From Rosenbergiella gaditana (GTDB taxonomy: Bacteria; Pseudomonadota; Gammaproteobacteria; Enterobacterales; Enterobacteriaceae), in contig NZ_JABBFR010000006.1 of assembly GCF_018494065.1 (NCBI RefSeq), forward strand, positions 96,303 through 160,302: a stretch of 64,000 bases of DNA, written 5' to 3'. Under the pieces are notes generated by a model. It was given only the letters and a program-made list of their open reading frames with translations. It did not search any database and was not told the origin of the DNA. Below, piece after piece: positions 21,737-30,525 of this stretch. A program made the position numbers and the translations under genes. Each line of letters begins with the position of its first letter. Positions within the stretch are counted from its first letter, which is position 1.

Positions 21737-22444
21737 TTAGCGTGAACTGATATGAGGTAACCAACGCTTTTCAATCTGACGAAACGCCATAATCAAAATG
21801 CAGGAGATAAAAAGATAAAGTAAGCCGGCTATTCCAAATGCAGTGAAAGGCTGGTAGGTATCAGCGTTTATATCTCGGGCCACTTTCAAAATATCGGGAA
21901 CTGTCGCAGTAAACGCCAAGGAGGTAGAGTGTAATAATAAAATCACTTCGTTACTGTATGCCGGCAGTGCGGTACGTAGCGCTGAGGGTAGAATAATTGA
22001 ACGCCATAGTGTTAGCCCACGAAAACCAAAAGCCTGTGCCGCTTCGATCTCCCCAGCTGGCACTGCGCGTATCGCACCCGCGAAGATTTCCGTGGTATAG
22101 GCTGCCGTATTAAGGGTCAAGGCTAAAAGTGTGCAATGTAATCCGCTGCGAAAAAACTCCTGCAGCAACTGATGGTCTTTGACCACCTGTAAGGTGTACA
22201 GCCCGGTATAAATAATCAAAAGTTGAACATAGAGAGGCGTACCTCGTAATACAAAAGTAAAGAGGGCAATCGGTGACGAGAACCACCTACGGGGTGAAAC
22301 ACGCCCAATAGATAAAAATAATGCAAGGATACCGCCCACCACCATAGAAAATACTAACAACCATAAGGTCATGGCTAAGCCACTGAGTTGATAGCCATTG
22401 CTCCAGAGTAGAGATTGCCAATATTGTTGCAGTATCTCATTCAT
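21737..22444 (-). CDS. hisM: Histidine/basic amino acid ABC transporter permease HisM
   Basis: Inner-membrane permease paired with HisQ, 235 residues from the ATG at 22444 (E. coli 238). Five helices are evident and the coupling-loop motif is [24 protein letters not shown]. The start overlaps the hisQ stop by four bases (ATGA). A longer in-frame reading to 22567 would only add sequence inside hisQ. N-terminus [17 protein letters not shown] matches the family. Confidence 0.95.
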   Translation of the reverse strand: MNEILQQYWQSLLWSNGYQLSGLAMTLWLLVFSMVVGGILALFLSIGRVSPRRWFSSPIALFTFVLRGTPLYVQLLIIYTGLYTLQVVKDHQLLQEFFRSGLHCTLLALTLNTAAYTTEIFAGAIRAVPAGEIEAAQAFGFRGLTLWRSIILPSALRTALPAYSNEVILLLHSTSLAFTATVPDILKVARDINADTYQPFTAFGIAGLLYLFISCILIMAFRQIEKRWLPHISSR

Positions 22445-23127
22445 AACGTGACCTTCTTCACACCAACAGTGTAGGTCCGCGTCAGCCCAGATAAGATAAG
22501 TTGCGAAACTAAAGTGAACAGGAGATAAACCGCCCCCGCTACCAGCGCGAAGAAAAGCGGTTGCCAAGTACTTTTACCGGCTAATTGCGTGGCTTTAACC
22601 AACTCCTCCAATCCCAGTATCGATACAAGTGCCGTGGCTTTTAAGATCACTTGCCAGTTATTACCGATGGCAGGTAAAGCAAAGCGCATCATCAGTGGGA
22701 AATTGATGCGTACAAAACATTGCCAAGCTGTCATACCATAAGCGATAGCCGCCTCACGTTGACCAATAGGCACCGCTAAAGCGGCGCCCCGAAAAGTTTC
22801 CGTGAAATAAGCACCATAAATAAACCCTAATGTGATGATACCGGCAGGAAGCGGAGCGATATCAATATGGGCGATATTCAGACCATGAGTCAGTTGATTA
22901 AGCGCTATCTGTAAACCATAAAATATTAATAACATTAAAACTAAATCAGGGATCCCACGTATAACTGTGGTATAAGCGGTTCCGATGGCACGTAACCAAA
23001 CATAACGGGACAACCTTGCGGCAGCTCCGCCCAAGCCAATAATAATCGCCAAGACCAGTGCACTCAGCGCAAGTTGTAACGTCATCCACGTGCCTTGCAG
23101 AATAACTTGCCCATAACCTTCTAGCAT
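22441..23127 (-). CDS. hisQ: Histidine/basic amino acid ABC transporter permease HisQ
   Basis: Inner-membrane permease of the HisJQMP importer, 228 residues, the same as E. coli. N-terminus MLEGYGQVILQGTWMTLQLA is characteristic. The coupling motif is REAAIAYGMTAWQCFVRINFP. It is 66 bases downstream of the binding-protein gene and overlaps hisM by four bases, giving the operon order hisJ-hisQ-hisM-hisP. Confidence 0.95.
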   Translation of the reverse strand: MLEGYGQVILQGTWMTLQLALSALVLAIIIGLGGAAARLSRYVWLRAIGTAYTTVIRGIPDLVLMLLIFYGLQIALNQLTHGLNIAHIDIAPLPAGIITLGFIYGAYFTETFRGAALAVPIGQREAAIAYGMTAWQCFVRINFPLMMRFALPAIGNNWQVILKATALVSILGLEELVKATQLAGKSTWQPLFFALVAGAVYLLFTLVSQLILSGLTRTYTVGVKKVTL

Positions 23128-23193
23128 TTACGACCTCTCTTAACTCGCTAATACAGAGCGTCAGCCTAAGCTACGCTCTGAGACTGTTGCGTC

Positions 23194-23976
23194 TTATTCG
23201 TCGTAAATATTAAAATCGAAGTACTTTTTCGCCAGTTTGTCGTAGGTCCCGTCTTTATGCATCGCCGCGATAGCTTTATTAATCGCTTGGGTTAGTTCTG
23301 TATCACCTTTGCGCAGCCCAATTCCCGTCCCGACTCCGAAAATTGCCTTATCTTTTACCGCTGGACCCGCAAAGCTGTAGCCTTTTCCACCCGCCGATTT
23401 CAAGAAGCCTTCGCTAGCTTGGACTTCATCTTGGAAAGCCGCATCTAAACGTCCTGAGGCTAAATCTTGGTAGACCTGATCCTGAGCTTGATAAGGCACG
23501 ATGGTAACACCTGCCACACGCCAGTATTTATTAGCATAGGTTTCTTGAGTCGTCCCCTGCTCAACACCGATTGTTTTACCTTTCAACGACGCTGCGGTCG
23601 GTTGTAAAGGAGAACCTTTCACAACCACTAAACGTGCATTGGCGGCGTACAATTTATCCGAAAAATCAATTTGTTGAAGGCGCTTTTCCGTAATCGATAG
23701 CGCTGAGATGATCGCATCAATTTTTTCAGCTTTTAGAGAAGGGATTAATCCATCAAAATCACCCGGTACAAATTCACATTGCGTCGCAATTCTTTTACAG
23801 ATTTCGTTTACTAAATCAATGTCGAAACCGACGAGTTTACCATCAGGAGTTTTCGATTCGAAAGGGGGATAGCTGGGATCTGTGCCGAAACGAAGATGCG
23901 TCGGCAGCGCAGAGAAGGCATGGCTAGAAAGTGTCAATCCTAGGAACAACGAGGCAAATACCGTCAACTTTTTCAT
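23194..23976 (-). CDS. hisJ: Periplasmic histidine/lysine-arginine-ornithine binding protein
   Basis: Periplasmic solute-binding protein of the importer, 260 residues from the ATG at 23976 (GGTGG ribosome-binding site), the length shared by HisJ and ArgT. A Sec signal peptide ([23 protein letters not shown]) precedes [18 protein letters not shown]. The ligand-site residues lie in [11 protein letters not shown] and [23 protein letters not shown] is closer to HisJ than ArgT. E. coli has both argT and hisJ in tandem, but only one copy is present here. Confidence 0.9.
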   Translation of the reverse strand: MKKLTVFASLFLGLTLSSHAFSALPTHLRFGTDPSYPPFESKTPDGKLVGFDIDLVNEICKRIATQCEFVPGDFDGLIPSLKAEKIDAIISALSITEKRLQQIDFSDKLYAANARLVVVKGSPLQPTAASLKGKTIGVEQGTTQETYANKYWRVAGVTIVPYQAQDQVYQDLASGRLDAAFQDEVQASEGFLKSAGGKGYSFAGPAVKDKAIFGVGTGIGLRKGDTELTQAINKAIAAMHKDGTYDKLAKKYFDFNIYDE

Positions 23977-24101
23977 GTCTACCACCAGTGAGAGAAGATT
24001 CCCACTGGAAATGCACAAAACATGCCAAGGCGTAGCAGTGTTTTCTAGGGGTTCGCGCGTAAATCAGCACTGATTCGGTGCAGCTAAACCCATGCGCACT
24101 A

Positions 24102-24674
24102 TTAATGACCTTTCCAGCGGGTAAACAAGTCTTCATCTAACTGGATATCGAACTGATCGATAATACGGTTGACGGTCTGATCGACGATATCGGTAATAGA
24201 AGTCGGACGGTGATAAAAAGCCGGAACGGGCGGCATAATAATGGCACCCAGCTCAGCAGCAGTGGTCATCATCCGTAGGTGACCGAGGTGTAAGGGGGTT
24301 TCGCGTACGCCTAAAACCAGCTTGCGTCCCTCTTTCAACACAACGTCTGCCGCACGAGTGAGTAACGTATCACTGTAACTATGAACAATAGCGGATAGGG
24401 TTTTAATCGAACAAGGAAGAATGACCATACCTAGCGTTTTGAAGGAGCCGGAAGAGATTGATGCACCAATATCACGCACATCATAGACTTCATCTGCCAA
24501 CGCTTGCACCTCTCGCCAGCTATAATCTGTCTCTAAAGAGAGTGTTTGACGCGCTGCCATACTCGCTACCAGGTGCGTTTCAACCTCAGGTACCGTTTTT
24601 AATACCTCAAGCAGTCGCACACCATACAGTGCACCACTTGCCCCAGAGAGGCCGACAATCAATCTTTTGGTCAT
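24102..24674 (-). CDS. ubiX: Flavin prenyltransferase UbiX
   Basis: Makes the prenylated FMN cofactor used by the UbiD decarboxylase in ubiquinone synthesis. It has 190 residues from the ATG at 24674 (E. coli 189). FMN/prenyl motifs are LIVGLSGASGALYGVRLLE at the N-terminus, SISSGSFKTLGMVILPCSIK, RETPLHLGHLRMM and IIMPPVPAFYHRP. An upstream in-frame ATG at 24695 lacks family support. Its position between purF and the his transporter matches E. coli. Confidence 0.96.
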   Translation of the reverse strand: MTKRLIVGLSGASGALYGVRLLEVLKTVPEVETHLVASMAARQTLSLETDYSWREVQALADEVYDVRDIGASISSGSFKTLGMVILPCSIKTLSAIVHSYSDTLLTRAADVVLKEGRKLVLGVRETPLHLGHLRMMTTAAELGAIIMPPVPAFYHRPTSITDIVDQTVNRIIDQFDIQLDEDLFTRWKGH

Positions 24675-24735
24675 AATGACTATTTTCCCAAACACTGAGC
24701 GCTGATTTGCGAAGGCTGAGTATAGCAGAAAGCAG

Positions 24736-24758
24736 AACAGGGCGAAATTCGCCCTGTT
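24736..24758 (-). terminator. Hairpin terminator downstream of purF
   Basis: Eleven-base arms AACAGGGCGAA / TTCGCCCTGTT with a one-base centre form a near-perfect palindrome 18 bases after the purF stop on the minus strand. The following sequence is T-rich but not a clean run. Confidence 0.6.
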
Positions 24759-24775
24759 GTCGAGATGATCAGACC

Positions 24776-26293
24776 TTAACCTTCGTTATGAAGCTCGAGT
24801 CCTTCAACCTCACTTTGCCGTGCGACAGCTTGTACATCGTCTTTGCGCAGTGATTGTAGATAATCTAAGTATTCTTGATTGACGTCTTGGGTGACATAAA
24901 CGCCGTTAAATACCGAGCACTCAAATTGTGCAATATCTGGATTCTCTTCTTTCACCGCCTCAATCAAATCATTCAGGTCTTGGAAGATTAAAGCATCCGC
25001 TTTGATCAGTTGGCAGATTTCATCAACTTCGCGACCATGGGCGATCAATTCATTAACGCTCGGCATATCGATACCGTAGACATTTGGGAAGCGAATTTCT
25101 GGCGCCGCAGAAGCCAAGTAGACACGTTTTGCCCCCGCTTCACGTGCCATTTCAATAATTTGCTCTGAAGTGGTACCCCGAACGATAGAATCATCGACCA
25201 ATAGTACGTTTTTATCCCTAAATTCTGCACGGTTAGCATTCAGTTTGCGGCGTACCGCGCTGCGACGTAACTGCTGACCAGGCATAATAAACGTACGTCC
25301 CACATAGCGGTTTTTTACAAACCCTTGGCGATAAGGCTTGTCTAAGATGCGGGCAATTTCGAGTGCTACATCGGTAGAGGTTTCAGGGATAGGGATCACC
25401 ACATCAATGTCGAGATCACTCCACTCACGTGCAATTTTCTCGCCTAATTTTGTGCCCATGCGAATTCTCGCATTGTAAACGGAAATTTTATCGATGAAAG
25501 AGTCTGGACGAGCGAAGTAAACGTACTCGAATAAACACGGATTATTCTTTGGCGCATCGGCACATTGACGAGTAAAAAGTTCACCTTGTTCGGTGATATA
25601 GACCGCTTCACCCGCGACCACATCGCGAATAAATTCAAAGCCGAGCGTATCCAACGCTACACTTTCCGATGCCACCATATACTCAGTGCGGCCATCCGGT
25701 AGTTGACGTTTACCTAACACTAATGGACGGATCCCATTCGGATCGCGAAATGCAATCATCCCATGGCCGATCAACATCGCCACCACGGCATAAGCACCGC
25801 GGATCTGACGGTGCATACACTGAATAGCGGTAAAGATGTTATCAGCTGTCAGCGGATAATCTTGAAAGCGGTCGAGCTCTTGCGCGAAGACATTGAGTAA
25901 CACTTCAGAGTCAGAAGTCGTATTGATATGACGCCGACCTTGTTCGAACAGACGCGTTCTTAACTCATGCGCATTGGTCAAATTACCATTGTGTGCCAGC
26001 GTAATACCGTACGGAGAGTTCACATAGAAAGGCTGCGCTTCCGAGGCACTTGAGCTACCTGCAGTAGGGTAACGAACGTGGCCAATACCCATTGTCCCTT
26101 GAAGACGTTGCATATGACGCGCTTCAAACACGTCACTGACGAGTCCATTCGCTTTACGTAAGCGAAAGCAATTGAGCTGATCAATCGTACAGATGCCTGC
26201 GGCATCTTGACCACGATGCTGTAGCACCGATAACGCATCATAAATTGCTTGGTTTACAGGTAAAAAACCGCTGATACCGACAATCCCACACAT
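24776..26293 (-). CDS. purF: Amidophosphoribosyltransferase
   Basis: First committed enzyme of purine synthesis: glutamine + PRPP to phosphoribosylamine. It has 505 residues, the E. coli length. Cys2 of MCGIVGISG is the glutaminase nucleophile. [19 protein letters not shown] and [11 protein letters not shown] are in the N-terminal Ntn domain, and [17 protein letters not shown] is the PRPP-binding loop. It lies 35 bases downstream of cvpA, behind the PurR operator, so purine repression is expected. Confidence 0.98.
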   Translation of the reverse strand: MCGIVGISGFLPVNQAIYDALSVLQHRGQDAAGICTIDQLNCFRLRKANGLVSDVFEARHMQRLQGTMGIGHVRYPTAGSSSASEAQPFYVNSPYGITLAHNGNLTNAHELRTRLFEQGRRHINTTSDSEVLLNVFAQELDRFQDYPLTADNIFTAIQCMHRQIRGAYAVVAMLIGHGMIAFRDPNGIRPLVLGKRQLPDGRTEYMVASESVALDTLGFEFIRDVVAGEAVYITEQGELFTRQCADAPKNNPCLFEYVYFARPDSFIDKISVYNARIRMGTKLGEKIAREWSDLDIDVVIPIPETSTDVALEIARILDKPYRQGFVKNRYVGRTFIMPGQQLRRSAVRRKLNANRAEFRDKNVLLVDDSIVRGTTSEQIIEMAREAGAKRVYLASAAPEIRFPNVYGIDMPSVNELIAHGREVDEICQLIKADALIFQDLNDLIEAVKEENPDIAQFECSVFNGVYVTQDVNQEYLDYLQSLRKDDVQAVARQSEVEGLELHNEG

Positions 26294-26328
26294 GGTGTCA
26301 TTTCCTCATAGCCGCTTGTCCCGACTCA

Positions 26329-26814
26329 CTATCGGGGTAGAAAACTCGATGTGCTCTGCAGATAGTCAAAAAACCATCTAATGACAATACTAAACTGTGG
26401 GATCAACTGTGACTGGGTCCAATCGACACTTTTTGAAAAACCCGTAAAAGTGTCAAGAAAAAAGAGTATCGCAGCGACGATGAGTCCGCCGCGTAGCGCG
26501 CCGAAACAGACCCCTAATACACGATCAGTTCCTGACAGGCCAGTCTTATCCACTAAACTTCCAATCACATAATTGACCAGAGCGCCCACAATTAGCGTCG
26601 TGATAAAGAGCACCGCAATGGCTATTCCATTACGGATCATTGGTTGTTCAAAACCTGAAAACCAATCCGCCAATAAAGGGTAGTAGTGGCTCGCGACGAA
26701 AAAAGCACAACCCCAAGTAATTAATGAGAGGGCTTCTCTCACAAATCCACGGATAAGACTGACTAATGAAGAGAGTCCAATGATGCCTAATATGGCGTAA
26801 TCAATCCAATTCAT
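26329..26814 (-). CDS. cvpA: CvpA membrane protein (colicin V production)
   Basis: Inner-membrane protein needed for colicin V production and envelope stress tolerance in E. coli; its molecular role is not settled. It has 161 residues (E. coli 162) and four hydrophobic helices. The N-terminus MNWIDYAILGIIGLSSLVSL, RGFVREALSLITWG and LGVCFGALRGGLIVAAILF are typical. It is the first gene of cvpA-purF, directly behind a PurR box. Confidence 0.95.
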   Translation of the reverse strand: MNWIDYAILGIIGLSSLVSLIRGFVREALSLITWGCAFFVASHYYPLLADWFSGFEQPMIRNGIAIAVLFITTLIVGALVNYVIGSLVDKTGLSGTDRVLGVCFGALRGGLIVAAILFFLDTFTGFSKSVDWTQSQLIPQFSIVIRWFFDYLQSTSSFLPR

Positions 26815-26875
26815 CCGCGTAACCTATACCACTTCATGACATTGCTTCCTCTATCGCGGCGCATTCTAACAGAAA

Positions 26876-26891
26876 AAGAAAACGTTTGCGT
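26876..26891 (-). promoter_or_regulatory. PurR operator upstream of cvpA-purF
   Basis: Minus-strand ACGCAAACGTTTTCTT matches the PurR consensus (ACGCAAACGTTTTCGT type) at nearly every position. It lies 62 bases upstream of the cvpA start. A -10-like TAGAAT occurs about ten bases downstream on the minus strand (GTTAGAATGCG), so the operator overlaps the promoter. The same arrangement exists in E. coli. Confidence 0.88.
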
Positions 26892-26911
26892 ATGGTTTTC
26901 CTGCGCCAAGC

Positions 26912-26949
26912 TAAAAAAGGGCAATTCCTAAAAAATAAGGAATTGCCCT
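26912..26949 (-). terminator. Rho-independent terminator of folC-dedD
   Basis: Twelve-base stem (26918-26929 with 26938-26949, AGGGCAATTCCT / AGGAATTGCCCT), followed on the minus strand by TTTTTT. It lies about 40 bases after the dedD stop and separates that transcript from the cvpA promoter. Confidence 0.9.
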
Positions 26950-26991
26950 ACCCTTTCTCTCCTCATTGCTAGGAGAATTGTCGGTGACAGA

Positions 26992-27735
26992 TCAATGCAC
27001 CCGGTAAGGCATGACCACGCCAAACAATCCGGTTTTCGCCTTCAATTCAGCAACCTGAGACTGTAAATGGCTCTTGGAGGTATCTGGACCGACCAGTATG
27101 CGGTTGATCTGCCCTTGAACCGGCGTTGCAGGAATCGAGTAGGCTTTAAAACCTGCGCTTCTTAACTGTCCAACCACTTCAGAGACCCTTGACGCATTAC
27201 GTAAAGCACCAAGTTGGATAACATATGCTTGACCCGTAGGAGTTGAAGGCGTCGTGCTCTGTGCAGCAGATTGTTGTCGTTGTTGTACCTCGGCCTGTTG
27301 CTGTGCGGCAAGCTGCTGTTGCTTCTCCTGAGCCTGACGTTGAGCGACTTGTTGTTGATGCGCTTGGTCCTTTAACCGTTGCGCTTCACGCTGTGCCAGC
27401 TGCTCTTGTGTACGTTGCATCTGTAGCTGTGTTGGGTTTACCCCTGCGTCATGAGGTTGTGTCGCCACACTGCCGCGCGATGCTTCTTGCGAGCTGCCCT
27501 CATCAGGAATATGCTGGGCCGCCTGCTGACGAATCGTTTTAGAGGGGATTGGCTGGGTAACAGGTGGAACCATCTCATCGTTCAGTTGGTCACCGGGTTT
27601 TGGGACTAAGGGAATGGCTGCAAACTCTTCATGATAATGCTTTTTTTTGCCATCAAGTAAGCCGGGTAAAATAATAACGCCGAGTGCCACCAGAATAATG
27701 GTCCCCGCCATACGATTTTGAAATTTACTGGCCAC
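26992..27735 (-). CDS. dedD: SPOR-domain cell division protein DedD
   Basis: Bitopic inner-membrane division protein whose C-terminal SPOR domain binds denuded septal peptidoglycan. It has 247 residues from a GTG start. One helix (MAGTIILVALGVIILPGLL) follows the short cytoplasmic N-terminus. A long Gln/Ala-rich linker with coiled-coil character spans about residues 90-160, and the SPOR domain with AYVIQLGALRNASRV forms the last ~75 residues. GTG at 27735 is chosen because AAGGAG sits seven bases before it and its product begins like E. coli DedD; the ATG at 27753 precedes that site. It begins directly after the folC stop. Confidence 0.92.
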   Translation of the reverse strand: MASKFQNRMAGTIILVALGVIILPGLLDGKKKHYHEEFAAIPLVPKPGDQLNDEMVPPVTQPIPSKTIRQQAAQHIPDEGSSQEASRGSVATQPHDAGVNPTQLQMQRTQEQLAQREAQRLKDQAHQQQVAQRQAQEKQQQLAAQQQAEVQQRQQSAAQSTTPSTPTGQAYVIQLGALRNASRVSEVVGQLRSAGFKAYSIPATPVQGQINRILVGPDTSKSHLQSQVAELKAKTGLFGVVMPYRVH

Positions 27736-27736
27736 G

Positions 27737-28993
27737 TTACTGCTCCTTATCACTCAACGCCATAACCGCCGCAACGGTATGGAAAGATCCACACACTAAC
27801 ACAATATCTTCGGCATCGGCTTGCGCCAGTGCCGCATGCCAAGCCTGTTCTACTGCCCCATAACACGCTGCCTTAGGCAGAGATTGCTGTAACCTCTGTG
27901 CCGTAGCCCCTCGAGGCCCCTCTAAGGTTGCGCAGTACCACTGATTTACCACCTCAGATAACACGGTTAATGTGCCATCAATATCTTTGTCATGGAGCAT
28001 ACCAATAACGCCATGCACTTTCCCTTTAGGCGTAATCTGTTCAATTTTTTCAACAAGGTAGCGTGCCGCATGGGGATTGTGCGCGACATCCAAAATGACC
28101 AACGGTGATTGTTGCAGGATTTGAAAACGTCCCGGTAACGTCGCCGTAGCAATGGACTCTTTCAAGGTTGATTCACTAATGGTTAATCCTGACACACGCA
28201 GTGCAGCCAGCGCTGTCGCCGCATTAGCTAGCGGGATATGTGGGAGTGGTAAATCCGTCAATTTCCCTTGAATATCTTCGAACTGCCAACTATGTGGTGA
28301 GGCGTGGTAAGACCACTGTTTACCGCGAGCTAATAAAATTGCCCCTTTGTCCTGCACCACTTTACTGATCGTTGCAGGCATATCCGGCTCGCCGACAACG
28401 GCCGGTTTACCCTGACGGAATATACCCGCCTTTTCCCGACCTATGCTCTCACGATCCGGGCCTAGCCAATCGGTATGGTCAAGGGCGATTGAGGTGATCA
28501 CGGCAATATCCGCATCAATAATATTCGTGGCATCCAGCCTGCCGCCCAGGCCGACTTCTAAAATTACCACATCCAGATCGGATTGTTTAAACAGCTGTAA
28601 CGCTGACAATGTGCTGAATTCAAAGAAGGTCAAAGAGGTATCACCACGACCTTGGTTAAGGCTATGAAAACTGGAAATATGTTCTTGATCAGTGAGTTCT
28701 TGACCATTTATTCGCACCCGCTCGGAATAGCGAATAAAATGGGGGGAACTGTAAACGCCTACGCGATAGCCTGCTGCCATTAATAAGACTTCTAATGTGC
28801 GGCAAGTTGTTCCTTTACCATTAGTCCCCCCTACCGTGAACACAAATGGGGCCGGCTTGAGAAGATTCAGTTCGGTCGCGACGTGGCGAATACGATCTAA
28901 GCCAAGTTCAATGGCTTGACCATGTAACTGTTCAAGGTAAACCAGCCATTCCTCAAGCGAGGAAGACGAGTGTGGGGAATGAGGCTTAGACAT
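27737..28993 (-). CDS. folC: Dihydrofolate synthase / folylpolyglutamate synthase
   Basis: Mur-ligase-like enzyme that joins glutamate to dihydropteroate and elongates folate polyglutamate tails. It has 418 residues (E. coli 422). The ATP loop TVGGTNGKGTTCRT is at residues 53-66. Other landmarks are YSSPHFIRYSERVRING, EVGLGGRLDATN, TSIALDHTDWLG and LDVAHNPHAARYL. It is downstream of accD (a terminator lies between) and coupled to dedD. Confidence 0.97.
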   Translation of the reverse strand: MSKPHSPHSSSSLEEWLVYLEQLHGQAIELGLDRIRHVATELNLLKPAPFVFTVGGTNGKGTTCRTLEVLLMAAGYRVGVYSSPHFIRYSERVRINGQELTDQEHISSFHSLNQGRGDTSLTFFEFSTLSALQLFKQSDLDVVILEVGLGGRLDATNIIDADIAVITSIALDHTDWLGPDRESIGREKAGIFRQGKPAVVGEPDMPATISKVVQDKGAILLARGKQWSYHASPHSWQFEDIQGKLTDLPLPHIPLANAATALAALRVSGLTISESTLKESIATATLPGRFQILQQSPLVILDVAHNPHAARYLVEKIEQITPKGKVHGVIGMLHDKDIDGTLTVLSEVVNQWYCATLEGPRGATAQRLQQSLPKAACYGAVEQAWHAALAQADAEDIVLVCGSFHTVAAVMALSDKEQ

Positions 28994-29021
28994 GGTATGA
29001 ATTTTTCGCTAATACAATGAT

Positions 29022-29047
29022 AAAAAAGACGCTACCAGAGCGTCTTT
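29022..29047 (-). terminator. Terminator downstream of accD
   Basis: Nine-base stem AAAGACGCT / AGCGTCTTT with a five-base loop, followed on the minus strand by a T-run. It lies 18 bases after the accD stop and 28 before the folC start; read-through could still feed folC-dedD. Confidence 0.8.
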
Positions 29048-29064
29048 CAATGTGCAATATAGAA

Positions 29065-29979
29065 TTAAGCGTCGCTAGGCGTTTGCTCAATCTTCTCAGG
29101 CTCTGGCGGCAGCTCTTCAGGAAGCGGTGCCGGAAGATTCATCATCTTGGCTAACAAGCTAGCGAGTTTGAAGCGTAGCTCTGGACGACGAATAATCATA
29201 TCAATCGCCCCTTTTTCGATGAGAAATTCACTGCGCTGGAAACCAGGCGGTAATTTCTCACGAACTGTTTGCTCAATAACACGTGGGCCCGCAAAGCCAA
29301 TCAGGGCTTTCGGCTCACCGATATTAAGGTCGCCGAGCATTGCAAAGCTTGCCGAGACACCGCCCATCGTTGGGTCGGTCAATACTGAGATATAAGGTAG
29401 ACCACGTTCACGCATTTTAGCTAACGCTGCACTGGTTTTTGCCATTTGCATTAACGACGTTAGCGCTTCTTGCATACGAGCTCCACCACTGGCGGAGAAA
29501 CAGATTAGCGGGCAACCGTCTTCCAACGCTTGTTCTGCCGCTCTGACAAAACGGGCACCGACTACTGCACCCATCGATCCCCCCATAAAGGAGAACTCGA
29601 ACGCAACGGCCACTACAGGCATGCCATGAAGTTGGCCTTTCATTGCAATCAGAGCGTCTTTTTCACCGGTCTCTTTTTGCGCTGCGACAATACGGTCTTT
29701 ATACTTTTTAGAATCACGGAATTTCAGTAAATCACGCGGTTCTAACTCGCTTCCCAGCTCAAGGGTTGTGCCCTGATCAAGGAAAGTATTCAGACGATCG
29801 CGTCCATGCATACGCATATGGTGATCACACTTAGGACATACTTCTAAGTTACGTTCTAGCTCGGCACGGTATAATACCTGACCACAGCTCGTACATTTCG
29901 TCCAAATCCCTTCAGGAATACTCGCTTTGCGGGCAGGTGCAACATTTGTTTTGTTAAGAATGCGTTCAATCCAGCTCAT
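29065..29979 (-). CDS. accD: Acetyl-CoA carboxylase carboxyltransferase subunit beta
   Basis: Beta subunit of the carboxyltransferase that makes malonyl-CoA for fatty acid synthesis. It has 304 residues, as in E. coli. The N-terminal zinc finger has Cys29, Cys32, Cys48 and Cys51 (CTSCG...CPKC). The crotonase-fold body has [40 protein letters not shown] and [18 protein letters not shown]. The next backbone gene on the E. coli map, dedA, is displaced by a sucrose isomerase gene. Confidence 0.98.
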   Translation of the reverse strand: MSWIERILNKTNVAPARKASIPEGIWTKCTSCGQVLYRAELERNLEVCPKCDHHMRMHGRDRLNTFLDQGTTLELGSELEPRDLLKFRDSKKYKDRIVAAQKETGEKDALIAMKGQLHGMPVVAVAFEFSFMGGSMGAVVGARFVRAAEQALEDGCPLICFSASGGARMQEALTSLMQMAKTSAALAKMRERGLPYISVLTDPTMGGVSASFAMLGDLNIGEPKALIGFAGPRVIEQTVREKLPPGFQRSEFLIEKGAIDMIIRRPELRFKLASLLAKMMNLPAPLPEELPPEPEKIEQTPSDA

Positions 29980-30525
29980 TGGTCACTCTATATTGGATTT
30001 TTCTTCTGAAAACAACCACTTAACGCTGTTTTCTGTTTAATGAATATACGATATTACACCATAAAACACTCCATTATGCCACATATAGATCAATGGGTTG
30101 GACTACCATGTAGAACGCTATTCACCAGATGAGTCACCACACCTAACACTCTGGCATCATCAAGAGCGTCACCCTCGACAATGCCATCGTCAGTCATTAT
30201 TTACTGTGACGGTAGAGTTAGAGAATACTGAACTCCGTTAATAGGCTTGGATCGTAAACGTTATTATTCTCAAAGTCAGTAGAACTCCATGGCAAAGTCA
30301 TTGGAAATTACCTGAACCATAAACATTATCAATAAATTTTTAAGACTTTGGTCCCAAATTCCATGCATAGCACGCCACTTAAAAAATTCTAAGATTATTA
30401 TCTAGTTGAATGATTAATTCATCGGCCATCCTAATCGACTGAAGAAGGTGACGAATACAAATTTAAGCTCAGTCGACTGCTTGCGCCGGAATACAATTTT
30501 TGGGGTCTATAAAGGTGATTGTAAA
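29980..30525. other. Intergenic region between accD and the sucrose isomerase gene
   Basis: About 545 bases between two divergent genes. It should hold the accD promoter (minus) and the sucrose isomerase promoter (plus); I could not pin either down. An interrupted palindrome TGAAT-GATTA-ATTCA at about 30408-30422 lies about 100 bases before the isomerase start. A short minus-strand frame at 30090-30197 is described separately. No tRNA or clear insertion-element end is visible. Confidence 0.6.
30090..30197 (-). other. Short reading frame, possible coding remnant
   Basis: A 35-codon minus-strand frame (ATG at 30197) whose product contains GIVEGDALDDARVLGVVTHL followed by VNSV. The GVVTHLVNSV part resembles the last strand of S24/UmuD-type peptidase domains. 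There is no upstream domain in frame (a stop lies just before the ATG) and no ribosome-binding site. It could be a remnant of a LexA/UmuD-like gene or chance; I do not treat it as a working gene. Confidence 0.2.

Noticed and set aside
27243..27542. 99-codon plus-strand frame rich in Val and Ala
   Set aside because: It is antisense to the Gln/Ala-rich linker of dedD, whose repeats keep other frames open; no independent support.
27735..27753. ATG at 27753 as dedD start
   Set aside because: The AAGGAG site lies after this ATG and serves the GTG at 27735, which gives the family N-terminus.
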